A stretch of DNA of 64,000 nt from a bacterium (lineage in GTDB: Bacteria > Armatimonadota > Fimbriimonadia > Fimbriimonadales > Fimbriimonadaceae): contig PNMZ01000002.1 of the NCBI GenBank assembly GCA_013823945.1, positions 124,001 through 188,000 on the forward strand, in the 5' to 3' direction. Position 1 is the first letter of the stretch, and every line of letters begins with the position of its first letter. Position numbers and translations under genes: made by a program. The notes under the pieces are model-generated. The model was not told where the DNA came from. It did not search any database and saw only the letters and a program-made list of their open reading frames with translations. Shown here one piece after another: positions 52,208 to 61,755 of this stretch.

Positions 52208-53485
52208 GTGATTGAGCGATACACGACCCCGGCGATGACGGCGATTTGGAGTCGTCAAGCGAAGTACCAGCGGTGGATGGAGGTTGAGGTTGCGATTTGT
52301 GAGGCTCACCACGAAGCGGGGACGGTTTCGGCGGCGGAAATCGGGGAGATTCGGGCGAAGGCGGCGTTTGATATTGCCCGGTGTGATGAAATTGAGCTTG
52401 AAACGCGGCATGATTTGGCGGCGTTTGTGCGGAATTTGGAGGAGAACATTGGGGAGGCGGGGAAGTGGATTCACTTTGGGGTGACGAGTTACGATGTGAT
52501 TGACACGGCGTTGGGGATGATGCTCCGGGATAGTTGTGATGTGCTGCTGGATTCGGCGCGGGGTTTGCTCTCTGAGATTAAGCGACTGGGTGAGGAGCAT
52601 AGGGACACGCCGATGATTGGGCGGACTCATGCGATTCATGCGGAGCCGATCACGTTTGGGTTTAAGTGTGCGAGCTGGGCGAGGGAGCTTGAGCGGAATA
52701 TTGATCGCTTGGAGGGGATGCGTGAGACGGTGGCCTTTGGGAAGATCAGCGGGGCGGTGGGAATTCATGCGCATGTTGATCCGGCGATGGAAGCGGGGAT
52801 TTGTGCTCGGCTGGGATTGAAGCCGGAGCCAATTTCGACTCAGATAATCAACCGAGATCGCCATGCGGATTTTCTGAATTTGTTGGCTCTGTTGGGGGCG
52901 GGGCTTGAGAGGATTGCGACTGAACTTAGGAATCTTCAGCGGACGGAGATTTTGGAGGTTCAGGAGGCTTTTAAGGCGGGGCAAACGGGGAGTTCGGCAA
53001 TGCCGCACAAGCGGAATCCTTGGAATAGCGAGACGGTTGTGGGTTTGAGCCGGATTTTGAGGGGAAATGCTGGAGCTATGTTGGAAAGCGTGGCGACTTG
53101 GCACGAGCGGGATCTGACGAATTCGTCAATGGAGCGAGTGGTTTTGCCGGATAGCTGTCAGCTTGCGGATTTCATGTTGAATCGGGTGCGTGCGATTCTG
53201 TCGGGTTTGGTTGTTCTGCCAGAGAACATGACGCGCAACATGCGGCTGATGGGTGATTTGGTTTTCAGCGAACACCTAATGTCGAACCTGATTCGGAAGG
53301 GATTGATGCGGCAGGTTGCTTATAAGTTAGCCCAGAAGCATGCGGCTTTGGCGTGGGATGGAGTGGATTTTAAGACTTCGGTTTATGAGGATGCGGAGGT
53401 TCGGGCGCATTTGAGCGAGGCGGAGTTAGACGAGGTGTTCAGCTTGGAGCATCACTTACGAAATGCGGGGCACAACGTACCGTAA
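52208..53485 (+). CDS. purB: Adenylosuccinate lyase
   Basis: Acts twice in purine synthesis (SAICAR to AICAR, adenylosuccinate to AMP). 425 residues; catalytic loop GSSAMPHKRNPWNSE with the family signature, GRTHAIHAEPITFG with a conserved His, and a C-terminal helical domain. GTG 52208 opens MIERYTTPAMTAIWS. It is the only purine gene in the window. Confidence 0.96.
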   Translation: MIERYTTPAMTAIWSRQAKYQRWMEVEVAICEAHHEAGTVSAAEIGEIRAKAAFDIARCDEIELETRHDLAAFVRNLEENIGEAGKWIHFGVTSYDVIDTALGMMLRDSCDVLLDSARGLLSEIKRLGEEHRDTPMIGRTHAIHAEPITFGFKCASWARELERNIDRLEGMRETVAFGKISGAVGIHAHVDPAMEAGICARLGLKPEPISTQIINRDRHADFLNLLALLGAGLERIATELRNLQRTEILEVQEAFKAGQTGSSAMPHKRNPWNSETVVGLSRILRGNAGAMLESVATWHERDLTNSSMERVVLPDSCQLADFMLNRVRAILSGLVVLPENMTRNMRLMGDLVFSEHLMSNLIRKGLMRQVAYKLAQKHAALAWDGVDFKTSVYEDAEVRAHLSEAELDEVFSLEHHLRNAGHNVP

Positions 53486-53532
53486 AAGTTTCAGGAACCG
53501 GGATTCCGTGTCAGGGCCGGAATTGCGTTATA

Positions 53533-54213
53533 TTACGGAACTGCTTCGGGAATGATGGATTTGTTGATGAGGCCGCGGAGTTCGGTCCATCTAAGTTTGA
53601 GGAGGTAATCGCCTTCGGCGTATGCGCCTACGCTGTATTTGTCGAACGGAAAGGTGAGTCCGTTTTTGGTGATGATGAATTTTTCGTGAGTGGCAATGGG
53701 GAGGGAATCAACACCTTCGCCCGTACGGTCGCGACGGAGTTTGCTGAGTCGTGGACGGACGAAACCTTCGAGGACATCTGATTCTTTAACGCCATCGGCG
53801 AGGATGTCACCGAGTTTCAAGCGTTTCGGTTCTCCGTTGATGAGGCCGATATTGAAAGTGTAAGTCATGGAGTTGGGGTGGGCACCTCCGGTGTACTCGT
53901 AACGGTCGTAAAGGATGCTAATGAGGTTTGTTCGGTAGAGGGAAAGAGTTGGTTTGATTGCCAAAGTCCAGGGAGAGGTTGGCTTTTCATTGAAGCTCTG
54001 GAGAGAGTTGAGGAATTCTTGATCAACTTCGCCGATGGGTTCCCATGCGGCTTTGTTGGCGAGAGATGCTAGGGGATGAGTTTCTGGAAAGATGTACCAA
54101 GCGAGATCGAGTTCATAGTAGCCGTCACGCATTTCGTTGCGGGAACGAACGTGAGGTTGGGTTATGGTGTTTTGGAGGACAGCGGCTAGTACAAGCGACG
54201 ACAGCATCGGCAT
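53533..54213 (-). CDS. Secreted DUF3298-like protein
   Basis: 226 residues with a signal peptide (SSLVLAAVLQN). The order of motifs, YEYTGGAHPNSMTYTFNI, then FIITKNGLTFPFDKYSVGAY and LLKLRWTELRGL, matches the protein at 39459 and the RsiV/PdaC-type DUF3298 domain, a fold of unknown enzymatic role. A likely cell-envelope protein. Convergent with purB. Confidence 0.82.
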   Translation of the reverse strand: MPMLSSLVLAAVLQNTITQPHVRSRNEMRDGYYELDLAWYIFPETHPLASLANKAAWEPIGEVDQEFLNSLQSFNEKPTSPWTLAIKPTLSLYRTNLISILYDRYEYTGGAHPNSMTYTFNIGLINGEPKRLKLGDILADGVKESDVLEGFVRPRLSKLRRDRTGEGVDSLPIATHEKFIITKNGLTFPFDKYSVGAYAEGDYLLKLRWTELRGLINKSIIPEAVP

Positions 54214-54264
54214 GAGGTGAGTTTACTGGTTTTCGAGGGGGTTTGACGTGTCAAACTGAAGGAC

Positions 54265-55464
54265 ATGAACGGAACGTTGCAGGAGTGGCTGTCGGGTGAG
54301 ATTCAGGGGTTGAAGGATGCTCACCTTTACAAGAAGCCGAGAATTTTGCAAAGTGCGGCGGGTGGACGGGTGATGATGGACGGAAAGTCGGTCATCAATC
54401 TCAGCAGCAACAATTATTTGGGATTGGCGAACCATCCCAAGGTGCGTGAGGCGGCACTCGCTGCGATTGAAAAGTGGGGAGTCGGGGCGGGGGCGGTGCG
54501 TTGGATTGGGGGGACGATGTCTGTGCACGAGGAGCTTGAGGAGCGACTGGCGAGCTTCAAGCATACGGAAGCAGTTTTGGTATTCTCGGGTGGATTTACG
54601 GCGAACAGCGGTTGTATCCCTGCGGTGGTGACAAAGGATGACGTGATCATCAGCGATGAGTTGAACCATGCATCAATCATTGATGGAGTGCGGCTAAGCG
54701 CGGCGAGTTATCGGAAGAGTGAGGGATGGGTCTATGAACATAAGAACATGGATCAGCTTGAGGATTGTTTGAAACGGGCGGATCATTTTAAGAAGCGGAT
54801 GATTATTACGGACGGAGTATTTTCGATGGATGGGGATATCGCTCCGTTGCCGGCGATTGTGGAATTGGCGGAGAAGTACGATGCTTTCGTGATGGTGGAC
54901 GATGCTCATGCAAGTGGAGTTCTGGGTAAGAACGGGGCGGGTACGGCGAGCCACTTTGATCTTTATGGTCGGGTTGATATTCAGCTTGGGACGCTCTCAA
55001 AAGCGCTCGGCGTGATTGGAGGATATATTGCGGGGAGCAGCTCGCTGAAAGAGTGGTTGATCAACCGTGGACGTCCCTATCTGTTTTCGACGGCTCATCC
55101 GCCGATGGTTGCGGCAGCCTTGATTGCGGCTTTGGATGTGATGGAAAATGATCCGGAGCCGATGGAGCGTCTTTGGTCGAGCTCCCGGAAGTGGAAGGCT
55201 ATGTTGCATGAAGCCGGATTTGACACGATGGGGAGCGAGACCCCGATTACGCCGATTTTGTTTGGCGAAGAGAAGGCGGCTCAAGAGGCGGAACGACTTC
55301 TTTGGGACGAGGGAGTGTATGCGCTTGCGATTGTTTATCCTACGGTAGGCAAAGGAAGTGCGCGGATTCGAACGATGCCGAACGCGACGCATACAGAAGA
55401 GGATTTGGCGGATGCATTGGCGGCGTTTGTTCGAGTGCGAGATCGGCTTGGTGCGGGCGTTTAA
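54265..55464 (+). CDS. kbl: Alpha-oxoamine synthase (Kbl/BioF family)
   Basis: A PLP enzyme of 399 residues that condenses glycine or another amino acid with an acyl-CoA. NLSSNNYLGLANHPKV near the start, FSGGFTANSGCIPAV, VDDAHASGVLGKNGAG (PLP-binding Asp and His), and the Schiff-base Lys in GTLSKALGVIGGY. Closest in feel to 2-amino-3-ketobutyrate CoA ligase (Kbl), but BioF cannot be excluded; no biotin or threonine degradation genes are near. The 3' end overlaps the peroxidase gene by 4 bp. Confidence 0.9.
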   Translation: MNGTLQEWLSGEIQGLKDAHLYKKPRILQSAAGGRVMMDGKSVINLSSNNYLGLANHPKVREAALAAIEKWGVGAGAVRWIGGTMSVHEELEERLASFKHTEAVLVFSGGFTANSGCIPAVVTKDDVIISDELNHASIIDGVRLSAASYRKSEGWVYEHKNMDQLEDCLKRADHFKKRMIITDGVFSMDGDIAPLPAIVELAEKYDAFVMVDDAHASGVLGKNGAGTASHFDLYGRVDIQLGTLSKALGVIGGYIAGSSSLKEWLINRGRPYLFSTAHPPMVAAALIAALDVMENDPEPMERLWSSSRKWKAMLHEAGFDTMGSETPITPILFGEEKAAQEAERLLWDEGVYALAIVYPTVGKGSARIRTMPNATHTEEDLADALAAFVRVRDRLGAGV

Positions 55465-56603
55465 TTGTCTGGCCAGTTAAATGGGTCGGAGAATTTTGGC
55501 GCGTTGAGAAATTCGTGATCTGTGAGGGTTTTGAGGAAGGCGATCAGGGCGTCTTGCTCTGTTGCAGAACGCCGGAAGCGTTCGACATCTCCGGATGGGG
55601 AATTTCCGACGCGGAGTCGTTTGTCAAGATCCGGGCCATGCTGGATGTTATCCATGTAGTGATCTGTAACTTCAACGAGGTTTGCAAATCGTCCATCGTG
55701 CATATAGGGGGCGCTGACTTCGATATTGCGGAGACTCGGAACTTTGAACCGACCCCGACCACCATTGAGTCCGTTGTTGGTGGGGCCGTTTTCCAGGACA
55801 AATGCGGAGGTTGCATGGCACTCGTTGCAGCCCATTGATTCGATATGGTCGAGGTTGACTCGCTCGAGCAGTTGCTTGGGGGCACCACCGAATACGGCAT
55901 AGCCGAGAAGTTCTTGTTCGCTGAAAACTTCTTCTGGCTTGGGTGAAGCAATGGCTTTGTCGAACTTTGCATTGCTTGAGACGAGGGACCGTTCAAATTG
56001 GGAAATTGCACGAGCAATTCGGTCTGATGTTATTTCAGGAGTTCCAAAAGCTTTGCGGAAGAGGTCGGGGTAAAAGCCGGTTTTGTTGAGCTTGGCGGCG
56101 AGTGCGGGGATTGAATCGGTGCCGAGTTCGACAGGATCTAGGATTGGGCGGATTGCTTGACGTTCTAGTGAACGGTCGCGTTCAGTCCAGAAGACGTGAC
56201 CCGATTCGTAATACCGAACGTTAGTGAGTGACATGGCGTGAAGCCCAGTTCGGAGACCTTCAAATCCTGTGGAACGGCGTTCTGGATCGGCGAAATTATG
56301 TTTTTGGATGTGGCAGCTCGCGCATGATTTTGTGTTGTTTGCGCTGAGGCGCCGGTCGTAAAACAGGACGCGCCCGAGAGTTGCTCCCGCATCGGTAATT
56401 GGGTTGTCTGCAGGGGTATTGTCGTGTCGTTTGAGTTCGGCGGTGAGATAGTGTGCGGGAAGGTCGGGGTTTGCGTAGTTGTATGTGCTTGGGATTAGGG
56501 GGGTGGGAAGGCCGTCTTTGTCAATCGAACTCTTCGTTGGCTGAATAAAGGCAACGGCAGTGAGAAACGTGGCAGAAAGGGCGATTCCGGCGAGGGCACG
56601 CAT
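55461..56603 (-). CDS. Di-heme cytochrome c peroxidase family protein
   Basis: An exported protein of 380 residues (signal IALSATFLTAVAFIQ) with two CxxCH heme sites: CASCH (94-98) and CNECH (about 270). LSANNTKSCASCHIQKHNFA and VPSLRNIEVSAPYMHDGRFA are family landmarks, the last supplying a likely Met ligand. Members reduce H2O2 or, like MauG, modify proteins. The sequence does not tell which. Divergent from the cyclase-like ATPase gene at 56712. Confidence 0.93.
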   Translation of the reverse strand: MRALAGIALSATFLTAVAFIQPTKSSIDKDGLPTPLIPSTYNYANPDLPAHYLTAELKRHDNTPADNPITDAGATLGRVLFYDRRLSANNTKSCASCHIQKHNFADPERRSTGFEGLRTGLHAMSLTNVRYYESGHVFWTERDRSLERQAIRPILDPVELGTDSIPALAAKLNKTGFYPDLFRKAFGTPEITSDRIARAISQFERSLVSSNAKFDKAIASPKPEEVFSEQELLGYAVFGGAPKQLLERVNLDHIESMGCNECHATSAFVLENGPTNNGLNGGRGRFKVPSLRNIEVSAPYMHDGRFANLVEVTDHYMDNIQHGPDLDKRLRVGNSPSGDVERFRRSATEQDALIAFLKTLTDHEFLNAPKFSDPFNWPDN

Positions 56604-56711
56604 TTCAAAAGTATATCTTGAAGCTTAAAGTGTTAGTTGCCGGGGTGAAAATGTGACGGTGTTAACTTGAACTAACGAAAAAGTTGCTTTGATTGTGAAA
56701 ATCGAGAGTTA

Positions 56712-58457
56712 ATGGGGGAAACTGGAATGGTGAGGGCACGAACAGGAGAAGCGCGACTGGTTACGGTCGTTTACGGGGATGTTATTCGATATAGCAAGCA
56801 TTCTTTGGAAGAGAAAAAGCTGATAGATGATGTTTTGCGGAGTGCGGTTGAGGCAGAAAAGCAGCGAACGGAGTTTCTGGCTGCAGTCGACAATGGAGAT
56901 GGTTTCTTTATGGTTTTTGAGGGTGATCCGCGTTGCGCGGGAGAAGTTGCGCTTGGATTAGATGCCCTATTCAAAGAGAGGATGACGGCACGGGTTCGAA
57001 TTGGGGCTCATGTTGGTGTGACGTTTGTTCGGGAGGATTTACGGGGTGGATTGAACTTTACGGGTCCGGCGGTTGAATATGCACAAAGGGTGATGGCGGT
57101 CGCCGACGGTGGACATTGTCTTGTGTCAGATGATTTGGGGCGAATTTTACGAGAATTTGGAGAATGGCGGGGTTTGATCAGTAGTCCGTCACTACGGAGA
57201 GTGAAGTCTGGAGAAGCCATTTTGGTGTGGCAGATCGGGAGTCCGAAATTTGATCAACTTTGGGTGGGAGGCACGGCTAGGGAGGGTTGGATGTTGTCCG
57301 AGGAGCCGAATAGTCTAGGCGAATGGGGTTTGCTCTACCGATTAAGCGGCGAGTATCGTCGCGTGGTATCTGAAATGGAGAATGGGTGGCGGGTATTTGT
57401 TGACGGCAGTTTTGACGACCTGCAATCTGCTCAAGAACTTAATCTTTGGTTGGTAGAGACCAATGTTGCAATTCCTAAGTCTGTTAAGGTTGAGCGGAAA
57501 TGCACTAGTCGCGTTAAGCAGGCAATCGAACAGGGGGAGAGTTTTGTATTAGTTCGGTCCCCGGTTGGTTTTGGTAAATCGACTTTGTTACAGCAAGGGG
57601 CAGAAGCCGCGGTGGCTCTGGGGCATCATGTCGTAATTCTGGATATTCGGCGAATAGAGAGCGTAGTTTTGGCGGAGCGCGATCTACTTTATCGAGAGAT
57701 TTTGCACGGACTACTTGATCAACTGGGATTGTCCACTCAAGTGGAATGGGATGACGAACTTGGGAGCAATCTGAACTTTGAGAGGGGGGTAGTTCGAGCC
57801 TTGGAGGAGACGAGTGGTCGAATTTTCTGGGCTTGGGATGAAGCGGAGCGATTATTGTTTCAAGATTATGCCGACGACTTATTTGGATTGATGCGGAGTT
57901 GGCATAATCGGCGGGCATGGGAGCGCAACTCGATATGGGAGAGATTAACAATTGGCTTGGCGTATCGTTCGGATGCATCGCAACTGATCAAGAACCAACA
58001 GCAATCTCCATTTAATGTTGGGGTTTTGATTGAGATTCCGCCTTTTGATATGGAAGAGCTTTCAGCACTTAACCGGGAGATGGGAAGTGTCTTGATTCAC
58101 CAAGAAGAATTGACTCAGCTTTTGTTAGCTCTTGGAGGACATCCGGGCCTCTGCTCGGCCGCACTTGAGGGTCTTGCGCGGCGAGACTTTACTCTTGAGG
58201 ATATCAAAGAGGAGCGAATCGATGATCACTCTGGGTTGGGGCGACTCTTGGAGGCTCTTTGGAACCGATTGGAACGTGATGAAGTTGCTCTTACTGGATG
58301 GTATGAGCATGAGCAGGGCCATGAGGTGAGTTCAGGCGGGATTGATCGCCTTCGACTCTTGGGCTTGTGGTTTGGGCGTCCTGAGTCTAGGGTGATCTCA
58401 ACCTTGATTGAGAGTTTTTTCCGTGAGCGGGGAAGGAGAACTCAGTTACACGATTGA
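56712..58457 (+). CDS. Class III cyclase-like domain fused to an AAA ATPase
   Basis: A 581-residue protein, unusual in make-up. Residues 17-175 resemble class III adenylate/guanylate cyclases: metal Asp23 in VVYGDVIRYS and Asp63 in NGDGFFMVF, and GPAVEYAQR. The adenine-reading Lys is Val59, and the transition-state Asn is Glu122 while Arg126 remains, so normal cyclase activity is doubtful. Residues 265-500 are an AAA-like ATPase: Walker A SPVGFGKST (283-291), Walker B IFWAWDEAER (371-380), and GGHPGLCSAALEGLA, which recurs in the partner at 58387. No membrane helix. The last 71 bp overlap the convergent WD40 gene. Confidence 0.7.
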   Translation: MGETGMVRARTGEARLVTVVYGDVIRYSKHSLEEKKLIDDVLRSAVEAEKQRTEFLAAVDNGDGFFMVFEGDPRCAGEVALGLDALFKERMTARVRIGAHVGVTFVREDLRGGLNFTGPAVEYAQRVMAVADGGHCLVSDDLGRILREFGEWRGLISSPSLRRVKSGEAILVWQIGSPKFDQLWVGGTAREGWMLSEEPNSLGEWGLLYRLSGEYRRVVSEMENGWRVFVDGSFDDLQSAQELNLWLVETNVAIPKSVKVERKCTSRVKQAIEQGESFVLVRSPVGFGKSTLLQQGAEAAVALGHHVVILDIRRIESVVLAERDLLYREILHGLLDQLGLSTQVEWDDELGSNLNFERGVVRALEETSGRIFWAWDEAERLLFQDYADDLFGLMRSWHNRRAWERNSIWERLTIGLAYRSDASQLIKNQQQSPFNVGVLIEIPPFDMEELSALNREMGSVLIHQEELTQLLLALGGHPGLCSAALEGLARRDFTLEDIKEERIDDHSGLGRLLEALWNRLERDEVALTGWYEHEQGHEVSSGGIDRLRLLGLWFGRPESRVISTLIESFFRERGRRTQLHD

Positions 58458-61400
58458 TGAGGTTGCCATCTGCGTCTACGGAGATCAGGCTTGATCCGTC
58501 CGAAGTGAAATGACAACGATTAACGGTGGTTGAATAGTCTGTCAAGCTGAGAAGTTCCAGTCCAGATTCGGCATCCCATACATGAATAATGTGGTCATTT
58601 CCGCATGTCACAATTCGTTTTCCATCGGCAGAGAATGACGCATCTGAAATCCATGATTTGTGTTGAAAGACATGGATTTGCTTCCCGGTGATTGCATCCC
58701 ATTGTCGAACGGTGCCATCGAATGATGTTGTGACGAGTTGTCGGCTATTAGGTGAAAATTTTGACATGAACAGACGCGATGTATGCCCTACTAACGTGTG
58801 AACTATTCTGCCAGACTGTGCATCAATAATGGTTGCTGTCTCGTCGTTGCTGACGGTGGAAATGAGTTTGGAATTTGGAGAAAAGGTAATGTAACGTGGT
58901 TTATCAGAGTGCACGGGAATGGTTCTCAATATCCCCCTAGTTTCAACCGAGAAGATCGATACCGAGCCGTCTTCGTTTATGGAACAAATCAATTGACCGT
59001 TGGGTGACATGGCGATTCGCATGGGTTGAGAGTCTGGCGCTTTTACTTCTTGAGGAGAATCATAATTATTGAAGATCAGAATTCGGCCATCCGATTCGAG
59101 AGAAGCGAAGTAAGTTTGACCGTTATGGGAGGCTGATTCGACATCTTCAACTTCAGATTTGAACACACCTTTGAGTGTGCGCTCTTGGCTATTATTGGGG
59201 TTGAACGTAATGAGACCGAAAGTTTTGGATGCGATGGCAAGGAGGTCTGCATTGGGATCGAACAATATGCGCGGGAGGGTCGGGGAATTTGATAACCACT
59301 CCTTTTCGACGTTTGATTTAGATGTGATGAGTCTAACTCGTCCGAGAATATCTGATACGGCGGAATAACCGCTACTTGGAGATGTTATGAGAATGTTGGG
59401 TCCAGGTGTTCCAAGATTAAGTTTTGTGACAAGCAATTTAGGTGGAATTTTCCATGTTCTGAGTGTGCCATCATCGGAGGATGTTGCCAGCATAGTGTCG
59501 TTATCGAAGAACCAAAGAGAGTTGATTCTTCCGGGATGACCGACCAGTGTTCCGATTGGTTCTGACTTATTAGTTTCGTAGAGATACACGGTTCCATTAG
59601 CAGAGCCTGAGGCGGTGAATTGTCCGTTTTCGGATTGAGAAGTTGCCATAATTGGCCCACCAGAGTCTTTGTATTCTGTAATCACTTTACCAGTATCGTA
59701 GTCTAAGGAGCGCATAGGCCCCGCTGTGAGTCCAATTAGGATTTGATGAGTTTTCTTAAAGTATGATAGGATGCGAGTGGATTCAGGAAAAGTTACTTTC
59801 CATCTCACTTGGTTTATTGTTGGAGTTAAGCGAGTAATTGAAGTTGGGTTCGTGATAATCCAATCGCTCGTTGTTGAAGAAGAGTATAAACTATAGACAC
59901 TTTGGTTAATCTTAAGGGATCGTTCTGGTAACCATGTTCTTGTATTAAAGAGACTGATGAGTGTTTTTTCTGGGTTCAGAATGAAAAGGCCGCGATCATC
60001 TTGTGTAAAGCCGACCGTTGTACCCCGCAGAACTTTGATTTGATTTCCTGTTGAGCTAACAACTTCAAAATTGTTCTCGCCGACTAATCTTGTAATGAAT
60101 TGTCCTGTTCTGGAGACTGTTCTGATAGGTTGATTGGAGTTTTGAAAGGAATAGGATTTCGAGCCAGTTGGGGTAAAGATTTCCGTTCCTGTTTTTCGGA
60201 ATGCTGTGAAGAGTTTTGTGTCCGCGATTGGTACTACCGTGATCGTTGGTTCCTTGAGATCAATTTCTGATTCGTATTGGGTCGTGAGTTGATTGAGGTA
60301 GTGCCACTCCCAGTTTTTGTCCGGATAGTTCTTGGCGGCTTGCAGGGTTTTGGTGGCGGCGATCCAGTTTCCTAAGTTGACTTGACTATTAGCGGCTTGG
60401 ATGGCACTTAAGTAGACCTGTTCTTGAAGTTGTTTTTGGTTTAGTTCGCTTTTTGAGAGAGCGGCTTGGGCTTGGTTTGCCAGGCTCTGATTGGAAAGAG
60501 CAAGCCATCCGAGAGCCGAGCAAACTACAGATGCGATTGCCCCGACCCGGAGAGCGGCACGCCGGGCAGCCATCTTTTGGCGGCGGTTTTCTTCCGTTGG
60601 AAGATGATTGGTGATCCAGGTTTCGTTAAACACTCGTTGATAGAGATTGTTTCTGGGAGCGAGGAGGTTATCATTGACGGTCACAAGTCCGCTTAATCTG
60701 AGATGGCTGACAACGTCTTTGGGATAGCTTGTTACAGGCTGTGGCTTCTGTAGGATCTTTTTGTAAGCCAGGAGGCATGTTGTCGTAAATTCTTCTTGTT
60801 TAGGGTGGGCCGGGCTGAGGAATCCGGTCGCTACTTGGTGGAGATGGGGATTTGTTTCGGCCCCGCTTCGGTGGATGAATTCGGTTGATATGATGGAATG
60901 GAGTTTTTGGAGGTCTGGAGAATTACTTTGATGCAGTATTGAACAGAGATATTGGGTGAGGAAAGGGTGTCCTCCGCACCACGAATGGATTTGTTTAAGG
61001 AGCTTCTTCGCTTCTGTTGGGTTGGGCCCAAGATGATTTGCGTATTGAGCGAGGTCATCAGGAGTGAAGTCCTCAAGGATAATTGTTTGGGCAATATCGA
61101 ACGGGGCAACGGCCTGGCTTTGGACGAGTTGGAATGGCGACGCAGACCCGATGAGGCACCAAGTGAGACGATCTAGGTTGGTGTTTTGGCTCCGTTCGTT
61201 GTATAGGCTCCGGATGGCGGCGAAGAAACCATCGGCAGGGAATGGGAGAACCCGAACGAAGTCAATTTCATCGGCAAATATGGTAACGGGATGGCTGAGA
61301 TGAGAGGGGAGGAGTCTGATTTGTCCAAAAAGAGCATTTATTGGCCCAGTGAGAGCGCATTCTTTGCGATAGTCGACGAAGAATTTGGATTTGGGGAGTT

Positions 61401-61683
61401 GCTCTTGGAAAGCCGTGGCGATTCCGGCGCACCATTGATCTTGAGTTAAATTGCTTCCATATCTTTGGAGATCTAGCTTGATGCAGAGGTGACCGGATTC
61501 TTCCAGTCTTGAGATGGTTCGCGCGACGAGACTTGATTTTCCTTTTTGCCTTGCATCAAGAACGGATACAAATTTGTGTTGAGTGAGGGCGACAAAGAGT
61601 TGTTCATCCGCAAGCCTCCGAATGTAGCTTGGGTGTTCGGGGGCAAGAGTGCCGCCAGATGCGAAGAAATTTTCTTTTGGCAA
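58387..61683 (-). CDS. AAA ATPase - transmembrane - WD40 protein
   Basis: A 1098-residue protein. Residues 20-290 are an AAA-like (AAA_35-type) ATPase: a modified Walker A LDARQKGKSSL (42-52), Walker B TIFADEIDFV (134-143) and CGGHPFLTQYL. A winged-helix-like part runs to about 370, then a single membrane helix (VGAIASVVCSALGWLAL, about 380-396). A coiled-coil stretch and a WD40 propeller fill the rest, with repeats such as LVGHPGRINSLWFFDNDTML and FSPNSKLISTVSNDETATI. The topology puts the ATPase inside and the propeller outside, as in a surface sensor. STAND-like logic is likely, with no proven role. Confidence 0.85.
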   Translation of the reverse strand: MPKENFFASGGTLAPEHPSYIRRLADEQLFVALTQHKFVSVLDARQKGKSSLVARTISRLEESGHLCIKLDLQRYGSNLTQDQWCAGIATAFQEQLPKSKFFVDYRKECALTGPINALFGQIRLLPSHLSHPVTIFADEIDFVRVLPFPADGFFAAIRSLYNERSQNTNLDRLTWCLIGSASPFQLVQSQAVAPFDIAQTIILEDFTPDDLAQYANHLGPNPTEAKKLLKQIHSWCGGHPFLTQYLCSILHQSNSPDLQKLHSIISTEFIHRSGAETNPHLHQVATGFLSPAHPKQEEFTTTCLLAYKKILQKPQPVTSYPKDVVSHLRLSGLVTVNDNLLAPRNNLYQRVFNETWITNHLPTEENRRQKMAARRAALRVGAIASVVCSALGWLALSNQSLANQAQAALSKSELNQKQLQEQVYLSAIQAANSQVNLGNWIAATKTLQAAKNYPDKNWEWHYLNQLTTQYESEIDLKEPTITVVPIADTKLFTAFRKTGTEIFTPTGSKSYSFQNSNQPIRTVSRTGQFITRLVGENNFEVVSSTGNQIKVLRGTTVGFTQDDRGLFILNPEKTLISLFNTRTWLPERSLKINQSVYSLYSSSTTSDWIITNPTSITRLTPTINQVRWKVTFPESTRILSYFKKTHQILIGLTAGPMRSLDYDTGKVITEYKDSGGPIMATSQSENGQFTASGSANGTVYLYETNKSEPIGTLVGHPGRINSLWFFDNDTMLATSSDDGTLRTWKIPPKLLVTKLNLGTPGPNILITSPSSGYSAVSDILGRVRLITSKSNVEKEWLSNSPTLPRILFDPNADLLAIASKTFGLITFNPNNSQERTLKGVFKSEVEDVESASHNGQTYFASLESDGRILIFNNYDSPQEVKAPDSQPMRIAMSPNGQLICSINEDGSVSIFSVETRGILRTIPVHSDKPRYITFSPNSKLISTVSNDETATIIDAQSGRIVHTLVGHTSRLFMSKFSPNSRQLVTTSFDGTVRQWDAITGKQIHVFQHKSWISDASFSADGKRIVTCGNDHIIHVWDAESGLELLSLTDYSTTVNRCHFTSDGSSLISVDADGNLINRVTEFSFPAHGKNSQSRLRSP

Positions 61684-61731
61684 GGTAGTGATCTATGTTA
61701 CATTCTTGGCTTATATTGGATGGCTTTGGAC

Positions 61732-61747
61732 TGTGATGTGCATCACA
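61732..61747. promoter_or_regulatory. Perfect CRP-like operator
   Basis: TGTGATGTGCATCACA: 7 bp arms symmetrical around a central TG. It matches the CRP consensus TGTGA-N6-TCACA at all ten positions. It ends 8 bases before the ATG of the CRP-like gene and 49 bases upstream of the divergent WD40 gene start, so binding should repress the first and could control both. Confidence 0.75.
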
Positions 61748-61755
61748 ATCTGGCT

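Noticed and set aside
52124..53104. N-terminal extension of msrA to 53104
   Set aside because: These codons are antisense to purB and Arg/Pro-rich. The signal peptide after 52123 marks the real start.
61546..61755. N-terminal extension of the CRP-like regulator
   Set aside because: It is antisense to the WD40 gene and would put the operator inside the coding region.
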